The notes: generated by a model not told the origin, from the sequence alone. 64,000 nt of DNA from RHKX01 sp964641695 (GCA_964641695.1 CAZXKG010000001.1:7530-71529), one strand, 5' to 3'. Positions 8,699-17,145 are shown, counted from the stretch's first letter. Numbers and translations: made by a program.

Positions 8699-9227
8699 GC
8701 CCACGCCGGGCCTCGGCGGCATCCGGGTCGCCGTGCTGACCGTCAGCACCTCTCGCGCCGAGGGCAGCGGCGAGGGGGACGCCGGCGGCGACGCGCTCGC
8801 CGCTTGCGCCGAGGAACTCGGCGGGCAGGTGATCGTCCGCGAGTTGATCTCCGACGAGCGGTCGGTGATCGTGGCGACCCTGCGCGAGGCATGCGACGTG
8901 CAGCGCTGCGAGCTGGTCCTGACTACGGGCGGCACGGGGCTGGCGCCCGACGACGTCACGCCGGAGGCGACTCGCGAGGTCGCCGAGCGGCTGGCGCCGG
9001 GGCTGGCGGAGGCGATGCGGCTGGCCTCGCGTGAGTCGACGCCGATGTGGATGCTCTCGCGCGGGGTGGCCGCCACCCGCGGCAGCTCGCTGATCCTGAA
9101 CTTCCCGGGCAGCCGCAAGGCGATCCCGGAGTGCTGGAACGCGATCTCCGGCGCGCTCCCGCACGCGTTGCGCCTCCTGGCGGGAACCGAACGTAGCCAT
9201 GCTGCGGACAGCGACCGTCTCCGTTGA
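8691..9227 (+). CDS. mog: Molybdopterin adenylyltransferase (MogA/MoaB family)
   Basis: Adenylylates molybdopterin to prepare it for metal insertion by MoeA. 178 residues. The family signature LVLTTGGTGLAPDDVTPEAT is near the middle, with NFPGSRKAIPECWN toward the C-terminus. The ATG at 8691 overlaps the moaC stop by 8 bases; an upstream in-frame start would lie deep within moaC. Last gene of the Moco run. MogA and MoaB are hard to tell apart by motif, so the symbol is approximate. Confidence 0.92.
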   Translation: MAEPTPGLGGIRVAVLTVSTSRAEGSGEGDAGGDALAACAEELGGQVIVRELISDERSVIVATLREACDVQRCELVLTTGGTGLAPDDVTPEATREVAERLAPGLAEAMRLASRESTPMWMLSRGVAATRGSSLILNFPGSRKAIPECWNAISGALPHALRLLAGTERSHAADSDRLR

Positions 9228-9375
9228 CATGGTTGCGGGTTGCCGGGCCTGAGCCTTGCTGGTGCAGCCACGTTACCCGGGGTGTCGACCAGCTGGGGCG
9301 ATCGGTAACCACGCGTGTGCGGCCGGCCGTAGAGCGTGAGCGTGGGCTTGCGCGAGGGGCTCTGGGGCGTCGCCG

Positions 9376-10503
9376 TCAGTCCCCGCGACCGGCGCGACCG
9401 GCGAGTACCTCGCGGTCCATGTCGGCGAGCAGCTCGATCAGCTCCGGCGGACCGGATTCGGGAACGAGCACGGCGGTGCCGGGCCAGAACGGGCTCCGCG
9501 GTCCGGCGCGTCCGAGCAGGCCGTCGGTGTAGACCCAGTTCCCGGTGTTGTGGAGGGTGACGCCGTTGCGTCGCCACTCGGGCGCGTCCGCATCGCTCGC
9601 GTCCGCGGTGGTCGCCCCGCGTCGATGGATGTGCCCGAAGACGACGTGGTCGGCCTCGACCCCGAGGCTCTCGATCACCGTGTGCATCCCCACGACGCCG
9701 GCGCGGCCGATCTCGGCGACGGAGAAGTCGCGGCTGAAGCGGCCGAGCCCCGCCAGCTCCATCCCGCGCAGGGCGGCCGGGATCACCGCGGATCCGAGCA
9801 CCCGCCCCTGGAGGGTCCGAGCCCGGCCGGAGGCGCCGCCGAGCGTCTCCCAGATCTTCATCGCCCGTGACTTGCCCTCCTCGTCGCCTCCCATCGAGCG
9901 GCCGCCCTGGGCGAGGCTGAAGATCAGGTCGTAGATCGGAGCGTGGACCTGCTCGTAGTCGAGCGGGCGGGCGCGCGCTCCGGTCGGCCTGCCGCTGAGC
10001 CGATCGAAGGTCGCCACCGAGAGCCGCTCGATGGTCGGCAGCGTCACGTGGCTGTCGACGTAGTGTCCGTGCATCGCGTAGACGTCCTCGCGGACCCAGA
10101 GCCCCGGGTAGCGGACCTCGAGCCTGGCGGGTGAGACCCAGTCGCGGAGCGTGACCACGGCTGGGTGAGGGTCCTCGATCGCCTGATCCAGCTCGATCGA
10201 TCCGACGGTGTCGCCGCGCGCCCGGTCGACCCACGGGCCGAGGAGGCGATGGTCGTGGTTGCCGGGAACGATCACGATCTCCCCGGCGAAGTGAGCGCCG
10301 AGCTCGGTGAAGAAGGGCTTGGCGCTCGCGAGCACCTTCTCCATGGGCGAGTCGCGAAGTTCGAGCGCGTCCCCGAGCAGGACCAGCCGGTCGATGTCGC
10401 CCAGGGCCTGATACAGCCGTTCGCGGGCCGCGCGGCGCTTCAGGGCGTCGCTCCCGGAGCCGGAGCCGAGGTGAAGATCGGAGATGAGCAGCGTTCCGGC
10501 CAC
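9376..10503 (-). CDS. Calcineurin-like metallophosphoesterase
   Basis: Predicted cytoplasmic two-metal phosphoesterase, 375 residues, substrate unknown. All family motifs are present in order: LLISDLHLGSG at the N-terminus, VLLGDALELRDSP, IVPGNHDHRLL, YAMHGHYVDSH and VVFGHIHRRGA. The first five are the usual metal ligands and the last carries the GHxH pair. An insert of about 100 residues (around PLDYEQVHAPIYDLIFS) between the last two motifs makes it longer than UDP-diacylglucosamine hydrolase or MPE nucleases. It stands alone, convergent with mog and divergent from the tRNA-Glu region. Confidence 0.85.
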   Translation of the reverse strand: MAGTLLISDLHLGSGSGSDALKRRAARERLYQALGDIDRLVLLGDALELRDSPMEKVLASAKPFFTELGAHFAGEIVIVPGNHDHRLLGPWVDRARGDTVGSIELDQAIEDPHPAVVTLRDWVSPARLEVRYPGLWVREDVYAMHGHYVDSHVTLPTIERLSVATFDRLSGRPTGARARPLDYEQVHAPIYDLIFSLAQGGRSMGGDEEGKSRAMKIWETLGGASGRARTLQGRVLGSAVIPAALRGMELAGLGRFSRDFSVAEIGRAGVVGMHTVIESLGVEADHVVFGHIHRRGATTADASDADAPEWRRNGVTLHNTGNWVYTDGLLGRAGPRSPFWPGTAVLVPESGPPELIELLADMDREVLAGRAGRGD

Positions 10504-10798
10504 GCGGGGAATCCTCGCAGCCGACGCCGGGCAGCGGACGAGCCGGCTCCCCGGCGCGCGCGTCGACCGGCCCAGGCGCGGTCCGATCTCGGACCCATGC
10601 GGGCAGCGCCCGAGCCGGTGGCACGTCGCGCTCCGGCTCTCGCCCGCAACCGTCTAGCCGAACGCTCGGTAGTTGAGCAAGCTGAACGATTTGTGCTACG
10701 CTCCGCGCGGTGTTCGGTGTCGTTCCCCCGCGGCAACGAGCACCTTTTTAATGCCCGGTTTCGGCCCCGCCCCGACGCCCTCACGGCCCCGCGGGCAC
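10504..10798. other. Intergenic space upstream of tRNA-Glu
   Basis: About 300 bases without a credible gene. A possible sigma-70 promoter, TTGAGC (10673-10678) 18 bases before TACGCT (10697-10702), points to the tRNA side. A T-rich stretch near 10745 (CCTTTTTAAT) stands out in this GC-rich sequence. Nothing else is recognised. Confidence 0.4.
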
Positions 10799-10807
10799 TG
10801 CTAAACT
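10799..10807 (+). promoter_or_regulatory. Extended -10 promoter of tRNA-Glu
   Basis: TGCTAAACT is a TGn-extended -10 element ending 12 bases before the mature tRNA 5' end. No clear -35 is visible at the right distance, which fits extended -10 promoters. Confidence 0.45.
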
Positions 10808-10819
10808 CGCCCGCCGCGC

Positions 10820-10892
10820 GCCGCTATCGTCTAGGGGACTAGGACGCCGGATTCTCAGTCCGGAAACCGGGGTTCGAATCCCCGTAGCGGTA
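10820..10892 (+). tRNA. tRNA-Glu (CTC)
   Basis: Cloverleaf can be drawn by eye: acceptor arm GCCGCTA with TAGCGGT (first pair is G-U), anticodon stem CCGGA/TCCGG around the loop TTCTCAG giving anticodon CTC, and a T arm with GGTTCGAATCC. The discriminator is A and CCA is not encoded. Confidence 0.95.
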
Positions 10893-10900
10893 CTTGACGG

Positions 10901-10921
10901 AACCGGCTCGAATGGCCGGTT
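10901..10921 (+). terminator. Hairpin after tRNA-Glu
   Basis: AACCGGC (10901-10907) pairs with GCCGGTT (10915-10921), 8 bases after the tRNA end; TTTC follows. A likely transcription stop for the tRNA. Confidence 0.5.
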
Positions 10922-11042
10922 TCGACGCTCTTGGGGCCTTGACGCCGGCGGACTGCCGGGAGGGGGGTCAGGTCAGATGATCCGGGCGAGGACGACGACC
11001 GGGATCTCGCGTCGGTAGCGCCGCCGTGCTCTGCGGGATTAG

Positions 11043-11072
11043 TTGACTAGGTTAACCAAGTTCTGTTACGGT
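11043..11072 (+). promoter_or_regulatory. Promoter and possible operator of the toxin-antitoxin pair
   Basis: A good -35 (TTGACT, 11043-11048) stands 18 bases from TACGGT (11067-11072). The spacer holds the palindrome GGTTAACC, a candidate site for the antitoxin, as Phd-type antitoxins repress their own promoter. The -10 ends only 6 bases before the ATG at 11079 and there is no Shine-Dalgarno, so the mRNA is probably leaderless. Confidence 0.6.
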
Positions 11073-11078
11073 CTGATC

Positions 11079-11306
11079 ATGACCAAGGGCATTGCGATCG
11101 GCGAGGCGAAGACGAACCTCTCCAAACTCGTGCAGCGGGTCGAGGCGGGCGAGGAGGTCGTGATCCGTCGCGGGCCGCGACCGGTGGCGAAGATCGTTCC
11201 GTACGAGAGACCGGAGTCTCGACCGCTGTTCGGGGCGCTGCGTGGACGGGTGCGGATCGGCGAGGACTTCGACGACCCGATCCCCGGCTTCGAGCCCTAT
11301 AGGTGA
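11079..11306 (+). CDS. Phd/YefM-family antitoxin
   Basis: Small DNA-binding antitoxin, 75 residues, with the family N-terminus IAIGEAKTNLSKLVQRVEAG and EEVVIRRGPRPVAKIVPY. The C-terminal part (GRVRIGEDFDDPIPGF) is the stretch that normally docks on the PIN toxin. The ATG at 11079 fits both the family start and the leaderless promoter; a TTG at 11043 would fall inside the -35. It overlaps the toxin start by four bases, the normal antitoxin-first order. Confidence 0.9.
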   Translation: MTKGIAIGEAKTNLSKLVQRVEAGEEVVIRRGPRPVAKIVPYERPESRPLFGALRGRVRIGEDFDDPIPGFEPYR

Positions 11307-11677
11307 GGGTCCTGCTCGATACTCACGCGCTGTTGTGGATGATCGACGGGGACGCGCGCGTCCCGGCTTGGCTGCGAAAGGGGGGGCCGGGAGGCGTCGA
11401 CCCTCTGGTCAGTCACGCGTCTTTGTGGGAGATCGCGATCAAGCGTTCCCTGGCGCGACTGGACGTCGACGACGATCTGCCCGCGCGTCTCGACGAGATC
11501 GGGGTCCGATGGCTGGAGATCAGCGTCGCCCACGTCTGGGGCGTGGCGGATCTTCCACACCATCATCGCGATCCCTTCGACCGTCTCCTGATCTCGCAGG
11601 CCCTGCTCGACGGCCTCGTGGTCGCCACGGCAGATACGGCTTTTGCCCGCTACGGGGTACCTGTTCGCTGGTCCTGA
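11303..11677 (+). CDS. PIN-domain toxin (VapC-like RNase)
   Basis: 124-residue PIN-domain ribonuclease. The four acidic residues expected in the active site are visible: D6 in RVLLDTHALLW, E43 in LWEIAIK, D93 in DPFDRLLISQAL and D111 in ATADTAF. The GTG at 11303 overlaps the antitoxin stop (GTGA). The sequence DTHALLWMIDGD is typical of the PIN subfamily that partners with Phd-type antitoxins. It lies beside tRNA-Glu; PIN toxins often cut tRNA or rRNA, but the target here is unknown. Confidence 0.9.
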   Translation: MRVLLDTHALLWMIDGDARVPAWLRKGGPGGVDPLVSHASLWEIAIKRSLARLDVDDDLPARLDEIGVRWLEISVAHVWGVADLPHHHRDPFDRLLISQALLDGLVVATADTAFARYGVPVRWS

Positions 11678-11734
11678 TATCCCGCAGCGATCATCCGTCG
11701 GCTCACTGTCACGGAGTCTGGGCGGACGCCACGC

Positions 11735-13030
11735 TCAGATCGCCGCCTTGTCCTCCAGCGGCTCGCGCTCGGTCTTCGCCCACTCTCGCCGCTCCGTCAA
11801 CTGCCGTGCCGTCGAGCGCAGTAGCACCGGCCAGATCAGCCAGGTGTAGGGAACGTAGATCTGGCCGATCAGGAAGCCGGTTACGTAACCCGCGGGGCCG
11901 TCGGCGGAGCGGCTGGCGATCGCTCCCATGATCGTCCCGCCGAAGGCCAGCAGGTAGAAGAAGGCGATCTGCCAGCCGAGGGACGCGCCCCAGAAGCCGG
12001 CCTCGCCCGTGGCCCAGAGGACGATGGCGGCGAGCAGGCCGATGCCGACGATCCCCTGCCAGAAGGGCATGAAGAGGTAGATCATCTGCTCGATCCGCGC
12101 GGCCAGCGGGAAGGGGGAGTGCCAGACCTCGGGGCCGAGGCCCATCGACTGCAGATTGCCCTGAGACCATCGAGTGCGTTGCCGCAGCAGCGGGCGCAAC
12201 GAGGAAAGCCCCTGCTGGTCGACCGTCGCGCGCAGATCCTGATGCCCCCTCCAGCCCGCGGCCAGCAGCCTCAGCCCGAGATCCTGATCCTCGGTCAGGC
12301 GATCGCGCCACGGACCCGCGTGATCGCAGACGTCATCGAGCGCGCTCAGGCGGTTGAACTGCCCGTTGCCACCCATCCCGGCGGTTCCCCAGGCGACCCG
12401 TCCCGCCTGGAAGAGATGGCCGTAGATGGCGAACTCGACGTCCTGCAGCCAGGTGAGCAGGTGCCCGCGGTTGTAGATCCGTACGAGCGACTGCACGCCT
12501 CCGACCTCGGGATCCTCGAAGTGCGACGCGGCGAAGCGGGGCGCGTCGGCTCGCAGCCGACCGTCCGCGTCGACGATCGCCACGATCGTCCGATCCCGGT
12601 TGGGGAAGTTCCTCAGCGACTGATAGGCGTGATTGAGGGCCGCGGCTTTGCCCTGCCGTGCCGCGGGCGCCACGCGGGTGATCACGTGCAGGTCCGGATG
12701 GTCGATCGCCGCCAGGATCTCCCCGGTTCCGTCGTCGGAGCCGTCGTCGATCACGATCACCCGCCGGCTCTCCAGCTCGAGGCTGAGCAGCCGATCGACG
12801 CTGTCGCGGATCGTCACCGCCTCGTTCAGCGCCGGCACCAGGAACACCCAGGTGAAGGCGTTCGCCGCGCCCTCGTCAGCCCGGGGCGGCTTGCGGATCG
12901 CCCGGCGGGCACGCACGAACAGCACGGCCGACCAGACGAACATCGCGACGACCACGACCAGGCAGATCGTGAAGAGGATCTGCCAGCCGACCGCCAGGCC
13001 TTCGAACGGCATTGCCAGCTCGGCTGCCAC
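11735..13030 (-). CDS. Membrane glycosyltransferase, GT2 family (BcsA/IcaA-like)
   Basis: 431-residue inner-membrane glycosyltransferase that probably polymerises or transfers a sugar onto a surface polysaccharide. One N-terminal TM (about residues 14-40) precedes a GT-A domain with DDGSDDGTGE, VDADGRLR, GGNGQFNRLSAL, TEDQDLGLRL and QRTRWSQGN (the QxxRW motif of processive enzymes). Three or four C-terminal TM segments follow. The start is a GTG at 13030, three bases after the epimerase stop, so it is the second gene of a two-gene unit with UDP-GlcNAc 2-epimerase. The neighbour suggests a GlcNAc- or ManNAc-containing product, but the donor is not shown by the sequence. Confidence 0.85.
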   Translation of the reverse strand: MAAELAMPFEGLAVGWQILFTICLVVVVAMFVWSAVLFVRARRAIRKPPRADEGAANAFTWVFLVPALNEAVTIRDSVDRLLSLELESRRVIVIDDGSDDGTGEILAAIDHPDLHVITRVAPAARQGKAAALNHAYQSLRNFPNRDRTIVAIVDADGRLRADAPRFAASHFEDPEVGGVQSLVRIYNRGHLLTWLQDVEFAIYGHLFQAGRVAWGTAGMGGNGQFNRLSALDDVCDHAGPWRDRLTEDQDLGLRLLAAGWRGHQDLRATVDQQGLSSLRPLLRQRTRWSQGNLQSMGLGPEVWHSPFPLAARIEQMIYLFMPFWQGIVGIGLLAAIVLWATGEAGFWGASLGWQIAFFYLLAFGGTIMGAIASRSADGPAGYVTGFLIGQIYVPYTWLIWPVLLRSTARQLTERREWAKTEREPLEDKAAI

Positions 13031-13033
13031 CGA

Positions 13034-14464
13034 TCACTCGACCGTGTCGACGACGATCTCCTCGGCGAGCGAGGGCAGTGGCACTTCCTCGAGCGGATCG
13101 GCAATCAGCTCCCGGGGCTCGCCCAGCGCCAGCTCGAACCCGTACTTGGCCGCGATCGCCGTGCGGTCGTAGCCCGGGCCGAAGGGGATCGGAGGCTCGC
13201 CGCCGCGAAGCACGTGCTCGAGCGCGGCGACGATCCGCTTCCCAGCCCGCCCGTCGCCGTAGGGGTTCTCGGCCTCGGCGATCTTGCGGTAGGCGGTCTC
13301 GTCGTCGATCAGCAGGGAGCCCTCGATGAAGATCCGCTCGGGATCGGCGCCGACGAGCTTCAGCGTGCCCGCCTCAAGCCCTTCGGTCCGCTCGGTGCTC
13401 TCACGGGTGACCAGCACCGGCTTGTCGAGGGACGGGGCCTCCTCCTGGATCCCGCCGGAGTCGGTGATGACGAAGAAGGCGCGGCCGAGCAGGCGGGAGA
13501 ACGTCGCGTAGCCGAGGGGCTCCGTCAGCAGGACGTTGTCCCGTCCGATCAGGTTCTCGGTCAGCACCTCGCGCACTCGCGGGTTGGGGTGGACCGGGAG
13601 CACGAACCGGACGTCGGGGTACGCCTCGGCGAGCCTCGCCACGCCGGTCGCGATGTTGCGCAGCCCATCCCCCCAGTTCTCGCGGCGATGCGCGGTGATC
13701 ACGACCACCTTCGCGTCGCCGTCGACGATCTCCTGAAGGCGTGGGTCGGCGAAGTCCATGTTCATCTGCGAGGCCCAGCGAAGGGTGTCGATCGCCGTGT
13801 TGCCGGTGACGAAGATCTGGCTGACGGGAACGTTCTCGCGCGCCAGGTTCTGGAGGTTGGTAGCGGTCGGCGCGAAGTGCATGCTCGCGATCGTCGAGAT
13901 CACCCGGCGGTTCAGCTCCTCCGGGAACGGGGTCAGGTTGTCGCCGCCGGTTCTCAGGCCCGCCTCGACGTGCATCACCGGGATGCGCATGTGGAACGAC
14001 GAGAGCGCGGCCGCCATCGCCGAGCTCGTGTCCCCGTGGACGAGCACGGCCGCCGGCCGATCGCCGCCGAGCATCTTCCCGAGCGTCGGCGTGTCGTCGG
14101 GATCCATCTCGAAGTGGTCGGCGAGGAAGTCCTCGAACCGCTGCATCACCGAGGAGACCCGCTCGTTGAGGCTCGACCGCCGCCGTCCCGACCAGAGGAC
14201 GACGTCCGGCTTGATCTCGGCGAGCTCGAAGATGTAGTCGACCATGCGGCTGTGCTGACCGGTCGAGACGACGATCGGCTCGTAGCACTCGCTCTCGCGT
14301 AGCGCCAGGATCACCGGTACGAGCTTGATCGCCTCCGGACGGGTGCCGACGACGACCGGGATCGGCAGCTTCTCCTTGGGTCTCCATCCGGGGTCGGGAC
14401 GCTGGTCATGGATCCGGATCGAGCGTCGGTTCGACGGTTCACTGGGAGATCTCTCGCTGCTCAT
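13034..14464 (-). CDS. wecB: UDP-N-acetylglucosamine 2-epimerase (non-hydrolysing)
   Basis: Interconverts UDP-GlcNAc and UDP-ManNAc. 476 residues from the ATG at 14464, which has GGAG about 8 bases upstream; the frame is open further back to 14527, but that extension is not family-like. Motifs are VVVGTRPEAIKLVPV, VLVHGDTSSAMAAA, VMHVEAGLRTG, PFPEELNRRV, ITAHRRENWG and ITDSGGIQEEAPSL, with ESTERTEGLEAG for substrate. About 40 non-conserved residues precede the Rossmann strand and about 60 follow the usual end, so it is longer than E. coli WecB. It forms a unit with the GT2 gene downstream. Confidence 0.93.
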   Translation of the reverse strand: MSSERSPSEPSNRRSIRIHDQRPDPGWRPKEKLPIPVVVGTRPEAIKLVPVILALRESECYEPIVVSTGQHSRMVDYIFELAEIKPDVVLWSGRRRSSLNERVSSVMQRFEDFLADHFEMDPDDTPTLGKMLGGDRPAAVLVHGDTSSAMAAALSSFHMRIPVMHVEAGLRTGGDNLTPFPEELNRRVISTIASMHFAPTATNLQNLARENVPVSQIFVTGNTAIDTLRWASQMNMDFADPRLQEIVDGDAKVVVITAHRRENWGDGLRNIATGVARLAEAYPDVRFVLPVHPNPRVREVLTENLIGRDNVLLTEPLGYATFSRLLGRAFFVITDSGGIQEEAPSLDKPVLVTRESTERTEGLEAGTLKLVGADPERIFIEGSLLIDDETAYRKIAEAENPYGDGRAGKRIVAALEHVLRGGEPPIPFGPGYDRTAIAAKYGFELALGEPRELIADPLEEVPLPSLAEEIVVDTVE

Positions 14465-14565
14465 CACGTCTCCATCGGGCCCGCCGGCGGAAAGCTTGAG
14501 GCTCGCAACGGGGGATCCCGGGATCAACCCTCGCCCATGTGCCGAGGGTCGGGAGGTTGCGCGGA

Positions 14566-15150
14566 TCAGACGGAGTCAGCGTCGTCGACGAGCAGGAGCT
14601 TGACCAGCATCTGACCGAGGAGGCGACCCGCTTGTCCGGCTTCGAGGCGCCCCGCGTGGAGCTCCGTGGCGAGGCCGGTGGCCAGGCCGTTGATCGAGGA
14701 GAGGATCACCTGGGTGGACACCGAGGAATCGATCTCGCCCCGCGCCTGCGCGCCGCGGATGAAGTGCCGCATCGGCTGCGAGGGATCGAGGGTTCCCCTG
14801 AGGATGACGTCGCCGCCGACGTTCCTCGCGCCGGCGAGGAAGCTGAAGCGATCGGGGATGGCGATGATCGCGGGCCCGAGCGTGAGCAGGGTCTCCCGGG
14901 TTGGCAGGCCCTGGGCGATGACCTCCGAGGTCGCCGTCTTCGCCTCGCTCACCGCGCGCTCGAAGATCGCCCGGATGAGCTCATCACGGGTCGCGAAGTG
15001 GCGGTACACCGTGGTTCTGCCGAGGCCGGAATGCTCGGCGATCGTCGCCATGCTCGCGCCGGGCTCCGCCGCTACCACCGTCATCGCAGCGTCGAGCACG
15101 GCCTCGCGATTTCGCTTTGAATCGCTGCGCTCGTGCTTTTCCTGCGACAT
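14566..15150 (-). CDS. TetR-family transcriptional regulator
   Basis: 194 residues. The N-terminal helix-turn-helix reads MATIAEHSGLGRTTVYRHFATRDEL, standard for the family, and the C-terminal part is an all-helical ligand domain without recognisable ligand clues. The ATG at 15150 is the only sensible start. It lies upstream of the epimerase/GT2 pair on the same strand (about 100 bases apart), so it could control them or only itself. Confidence 0.9.
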   Translation of the reverse strand: MSQEKHERSDSKRNREAVLDAAMTVVAAEPGASMATIAEHSGLGRTTVYRHFATRDELIRAIFERAVSEAKTATSEVIAQGLPTRETLLTLGPAIIAIPDRFSFLAGARNVGGDVILRGTLDPSQPMRHFIRGAQARGEIDSSVSTQVILSSINGLATGLATELHAGRLEAGQAGRLLGQMLVKLLLVDDADSV

Positions 15151-15168
15151 CGTTGCGTGAAGCTAAGC

Positions 15169-15184
15169 GGAATAGTATTGTTCC
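15169..15184. promoter_or_regulatory. Candidate TetR operator
   Basis: GGAATAGTATTGTTCC, a 16-base imperfect dyad (12 of 16 positions symmetric) lying 19-34 bases upstream of the TetR start in an AT-rich patch. Probable autoregulatory site; inferred from position only. Confidence 0.4.
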
Positions 15185-15327
15185 ACTTCTGGCGTCCGGT
15201 GCTGATCCCCCGAGGCATCGGGCGCCACTTTCTTACCTGGCACCCAGCCACTCGCCGAAGTCCGCTTGATGGCCGAGTCTAGGCGTTCTACTCGGATGAA
15301 CGTCCAGGCCCTCAGATCCCCGGGGGC

Positions 15328-17145
15328 TCAGCCTGCAGCCGGATGGGCGACCCGCAGCAGCCGGTTGCCTCGTACGCCCTTGCGGACGGTTCGCGTCCCA
15401 TCCGGCCAGCGGATCGCGACGCGGCTCGCCCGCTGAGCCTCCCCGAGGCCGAAGTAGACGCGGTAGTGGCCGCTGGAGTGGGCGGAATCGTCAGCCTGGC
15501 CGACCCAGGCGAACTGGTTGTGAGCGTCGGCGCGAACTCGCACGCGCGCCCCGATCGCCTCGCTGTTGCCCGGTGCGCCGATCAGGTCGAGCTGCAGCCA
15601 CGACCCGCCACGGGTGGCGTTCCGGCGCCGGTCGAGAACCTGCTCGTGGGAGAACTCGCCCACGCCGCGGCTGCTGAGCAGGTCCCGCCTGCCGTCGCCG
15701 TCCAGATCAGCCCAGCTCACCGTCCCGCTTCTGAGCGGCCCGCCCGGGAGCGGTGGGTAGGTGAGCTTCCCGGTGCGGCGGAACCGCTTCTCCTTGCGCT
15801 CGAAGAGCCCCTGGGGCAGTAGATGGAGGTCGAGGTCACCGTCGTTGTCGTGATCGACGAAGGCTCCCGCGACCGATCCCCGCGTCGGCAGCCGCCACTT
15901 CCCGTCGGGGGGGCGGCGAAGCAGCCGACCGCGCCCGTTCAGCAGCAGGGTGTTGCCACGCATCGACAGCGCCAAGGCATCGAGACGACCGTCGGAGTTG
16001 ATGTCGGCGAGAGCGATGTGAGCGACCCTGCCGGCGTGGTTGAGCAGCGTCATCTCCTGCGTCGCCTGCCAGCCGGAGTCCTCGTAGCGCCAGACCTGAG
16101 CCGCCGACCCCCCCACCGAGAGGATCTCCGGCCGGGGGTCGCCGACCACGTCCAGGAGCCTGAGCTCGTCGCCCGGAACCGGTGGGCCGGGAACCGGGGT
16201 GAACGTCCCGTCGCCGCTCCCGAGCGCGACCAGGGGCAGCCCCGCCTCACACGAGATCAGGACGTCGAGGTTCCCGTCGCCGTCGAAGTCCGCGATGTCG
16301 ACGCCGCGACCCCGGCACGATCCCTTGACCAACCCGCTCCGCGCCGTTCCCTCGACCATGCGCCCATGGCGGGAGAGGAGCAGCTCGTCGCTCTGCCGGC
16401 CCGCGTAGAACGGATCGAGGATCTCGCCGCCGAGGCCACCCGAGGAGATCAGCAGGTCGCGAGATCCGTTCCCGTCGAAGTCCGCGAACCCGTACCCGTG
16501 GCGATCGCGAAGCCTCAGCGCGAAGTCGCGCGAGCTCGCCGGGACGGCGTCGGCGCCGACCCGGATCTCCTCGGCCGGCAGCGGGGCGTCGATGCTCACA
16601 CCGAGGGGTTGATCGTGATGATCGACGGAGAGATCGATCGACCCGCCCGGCTCGATCTCGAACTCGATCATCCGGCGATCCCCGGAGGCGGGTGAGATGG
16701 TTGCGGTGGCCCGATCCACGTGCTCGATCTGGATCCGCCGGGCGAGGAGGGAGATCGAGCCGGAGGCGGAGCGCCCCACCGATCGCAGGTGCAGCGGGTC
16801 GCCCGGCTCCGCCCGGATCGACGCGTACAGGTAGACGCCGGGAGAGGAGAGCGACGGGGCCGAACGGACCGATTCGAATCCCGGGAAGGCCGGGGTCGGG
16901 CTGAGGCCGAGGCGGTCGTAGACGTCCACCCACCCCGTCCCGGTACGACGCAGGAGGCTCGCGTCGAACTTGTGGTTGATCGTGAACGGATCCAGGCGCC
17001 CGTCGCCGTCGACGTCGGTGACGCCGAGGTCGTAGAGCTTCCATGCTTCGAGCGTCGGCATCTCCATCGAGGGGAACGATGCCCCGGCGGGCGCCGGAGC
17101 GAGCATGAAGATCGCGACCAGCGCGCACGTGATCTTGGAGACCAT
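15328..17145 (-). CDS. Secreted FG-GAP/VCBS repeat protein with ASPIC/UnbV C-terminal domain
   Basis: 605 residues. A signal peptide (MVSKITCALVAIFML..., cleavage near residue 23 after GAS) marks it as exported; the ATG at 17145 is chosen because it starts this signal. At least six calcium-type loops of FG-GAP repeats are visible: DVDGDGRLD, DFDGNGSRD, DFDGDGNLD, DINSDGRLD, DHDNDGDLD and DLDGDGRRD. They imply a seven-bladed-propeller-like fold. The last 110 residues (GSWLQLDLIGAPGNSEAIGA ... VAIRWPDGTR) match the ASPIC/UnbV domain. Function is unknown; such proteins are thought to bind ligands or surfaces. It stands alone. Confidence 0.85.
   Translation of the reverse strand: MVSKITCALVAIFMLAPAPAGASFPSMEMPTLEAWKLYDLGVTDVDGDGRLDPFTINHKFDASLLRRTGTGWVDVYDRLGLSPTPAFPGFESVRSAPSLSSPGVYLYASIRAEPGDPLHLRSVGRSASGSISLLARRIQIEHVDRATATISPASGDRRMIEFEIEPGGSIDLSVDHHDQPLGVSIDAPLPAEEIRVGADAVPASSRDFALRLRDRHGYGFADFDGNGSRDLLISSGGLGGEILDPFYAGRQSDELLLSRHGRMVEGTARSGLVKGSCRGRGVDIADFDGDGNLDVLISCEAGLPLVALGSGDGTFTPVPGPPVPGDELRLLDVVGDPRPEILSVGGSAAQVWRYEDSGWQATQEMTLLNHAGRVAHIALADINSDGRLDALALSMRGNTLLLNGRGRLLRRPPDGKWRLPTRGSVAGAFVDHDNDGDLDLHLLPQGLFERKEKRFRRTGKLTYPPLPGGPLRSGTVSWADLDGDGRRDLLSSRGVGEFSHEQVLDRRRNATRGGSWLQLDLIGAPGNSEAIGARVRVRADAHNQFAWVGQADDSAHSSGHYRVYFGLGEAQRASRVAIRWPDGTRTVRKGVRGNRLLRVAHPAAG

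Noticed and set aside
9228..9375. Possible molybdenum-cofactor riboswitch or other RNA after mog
   Set aside because: Some short inverted repeats, but no conserved core that I recognise, and it lies between two convergent gene ends.
10820..11700. tRNA-Glu as an attachment site of an island carrying the toxin-antitoxin pair
   Set aside because: No repeat of the tRNA 3' end is seen downstream and no integrase is present, so integration is not supported.
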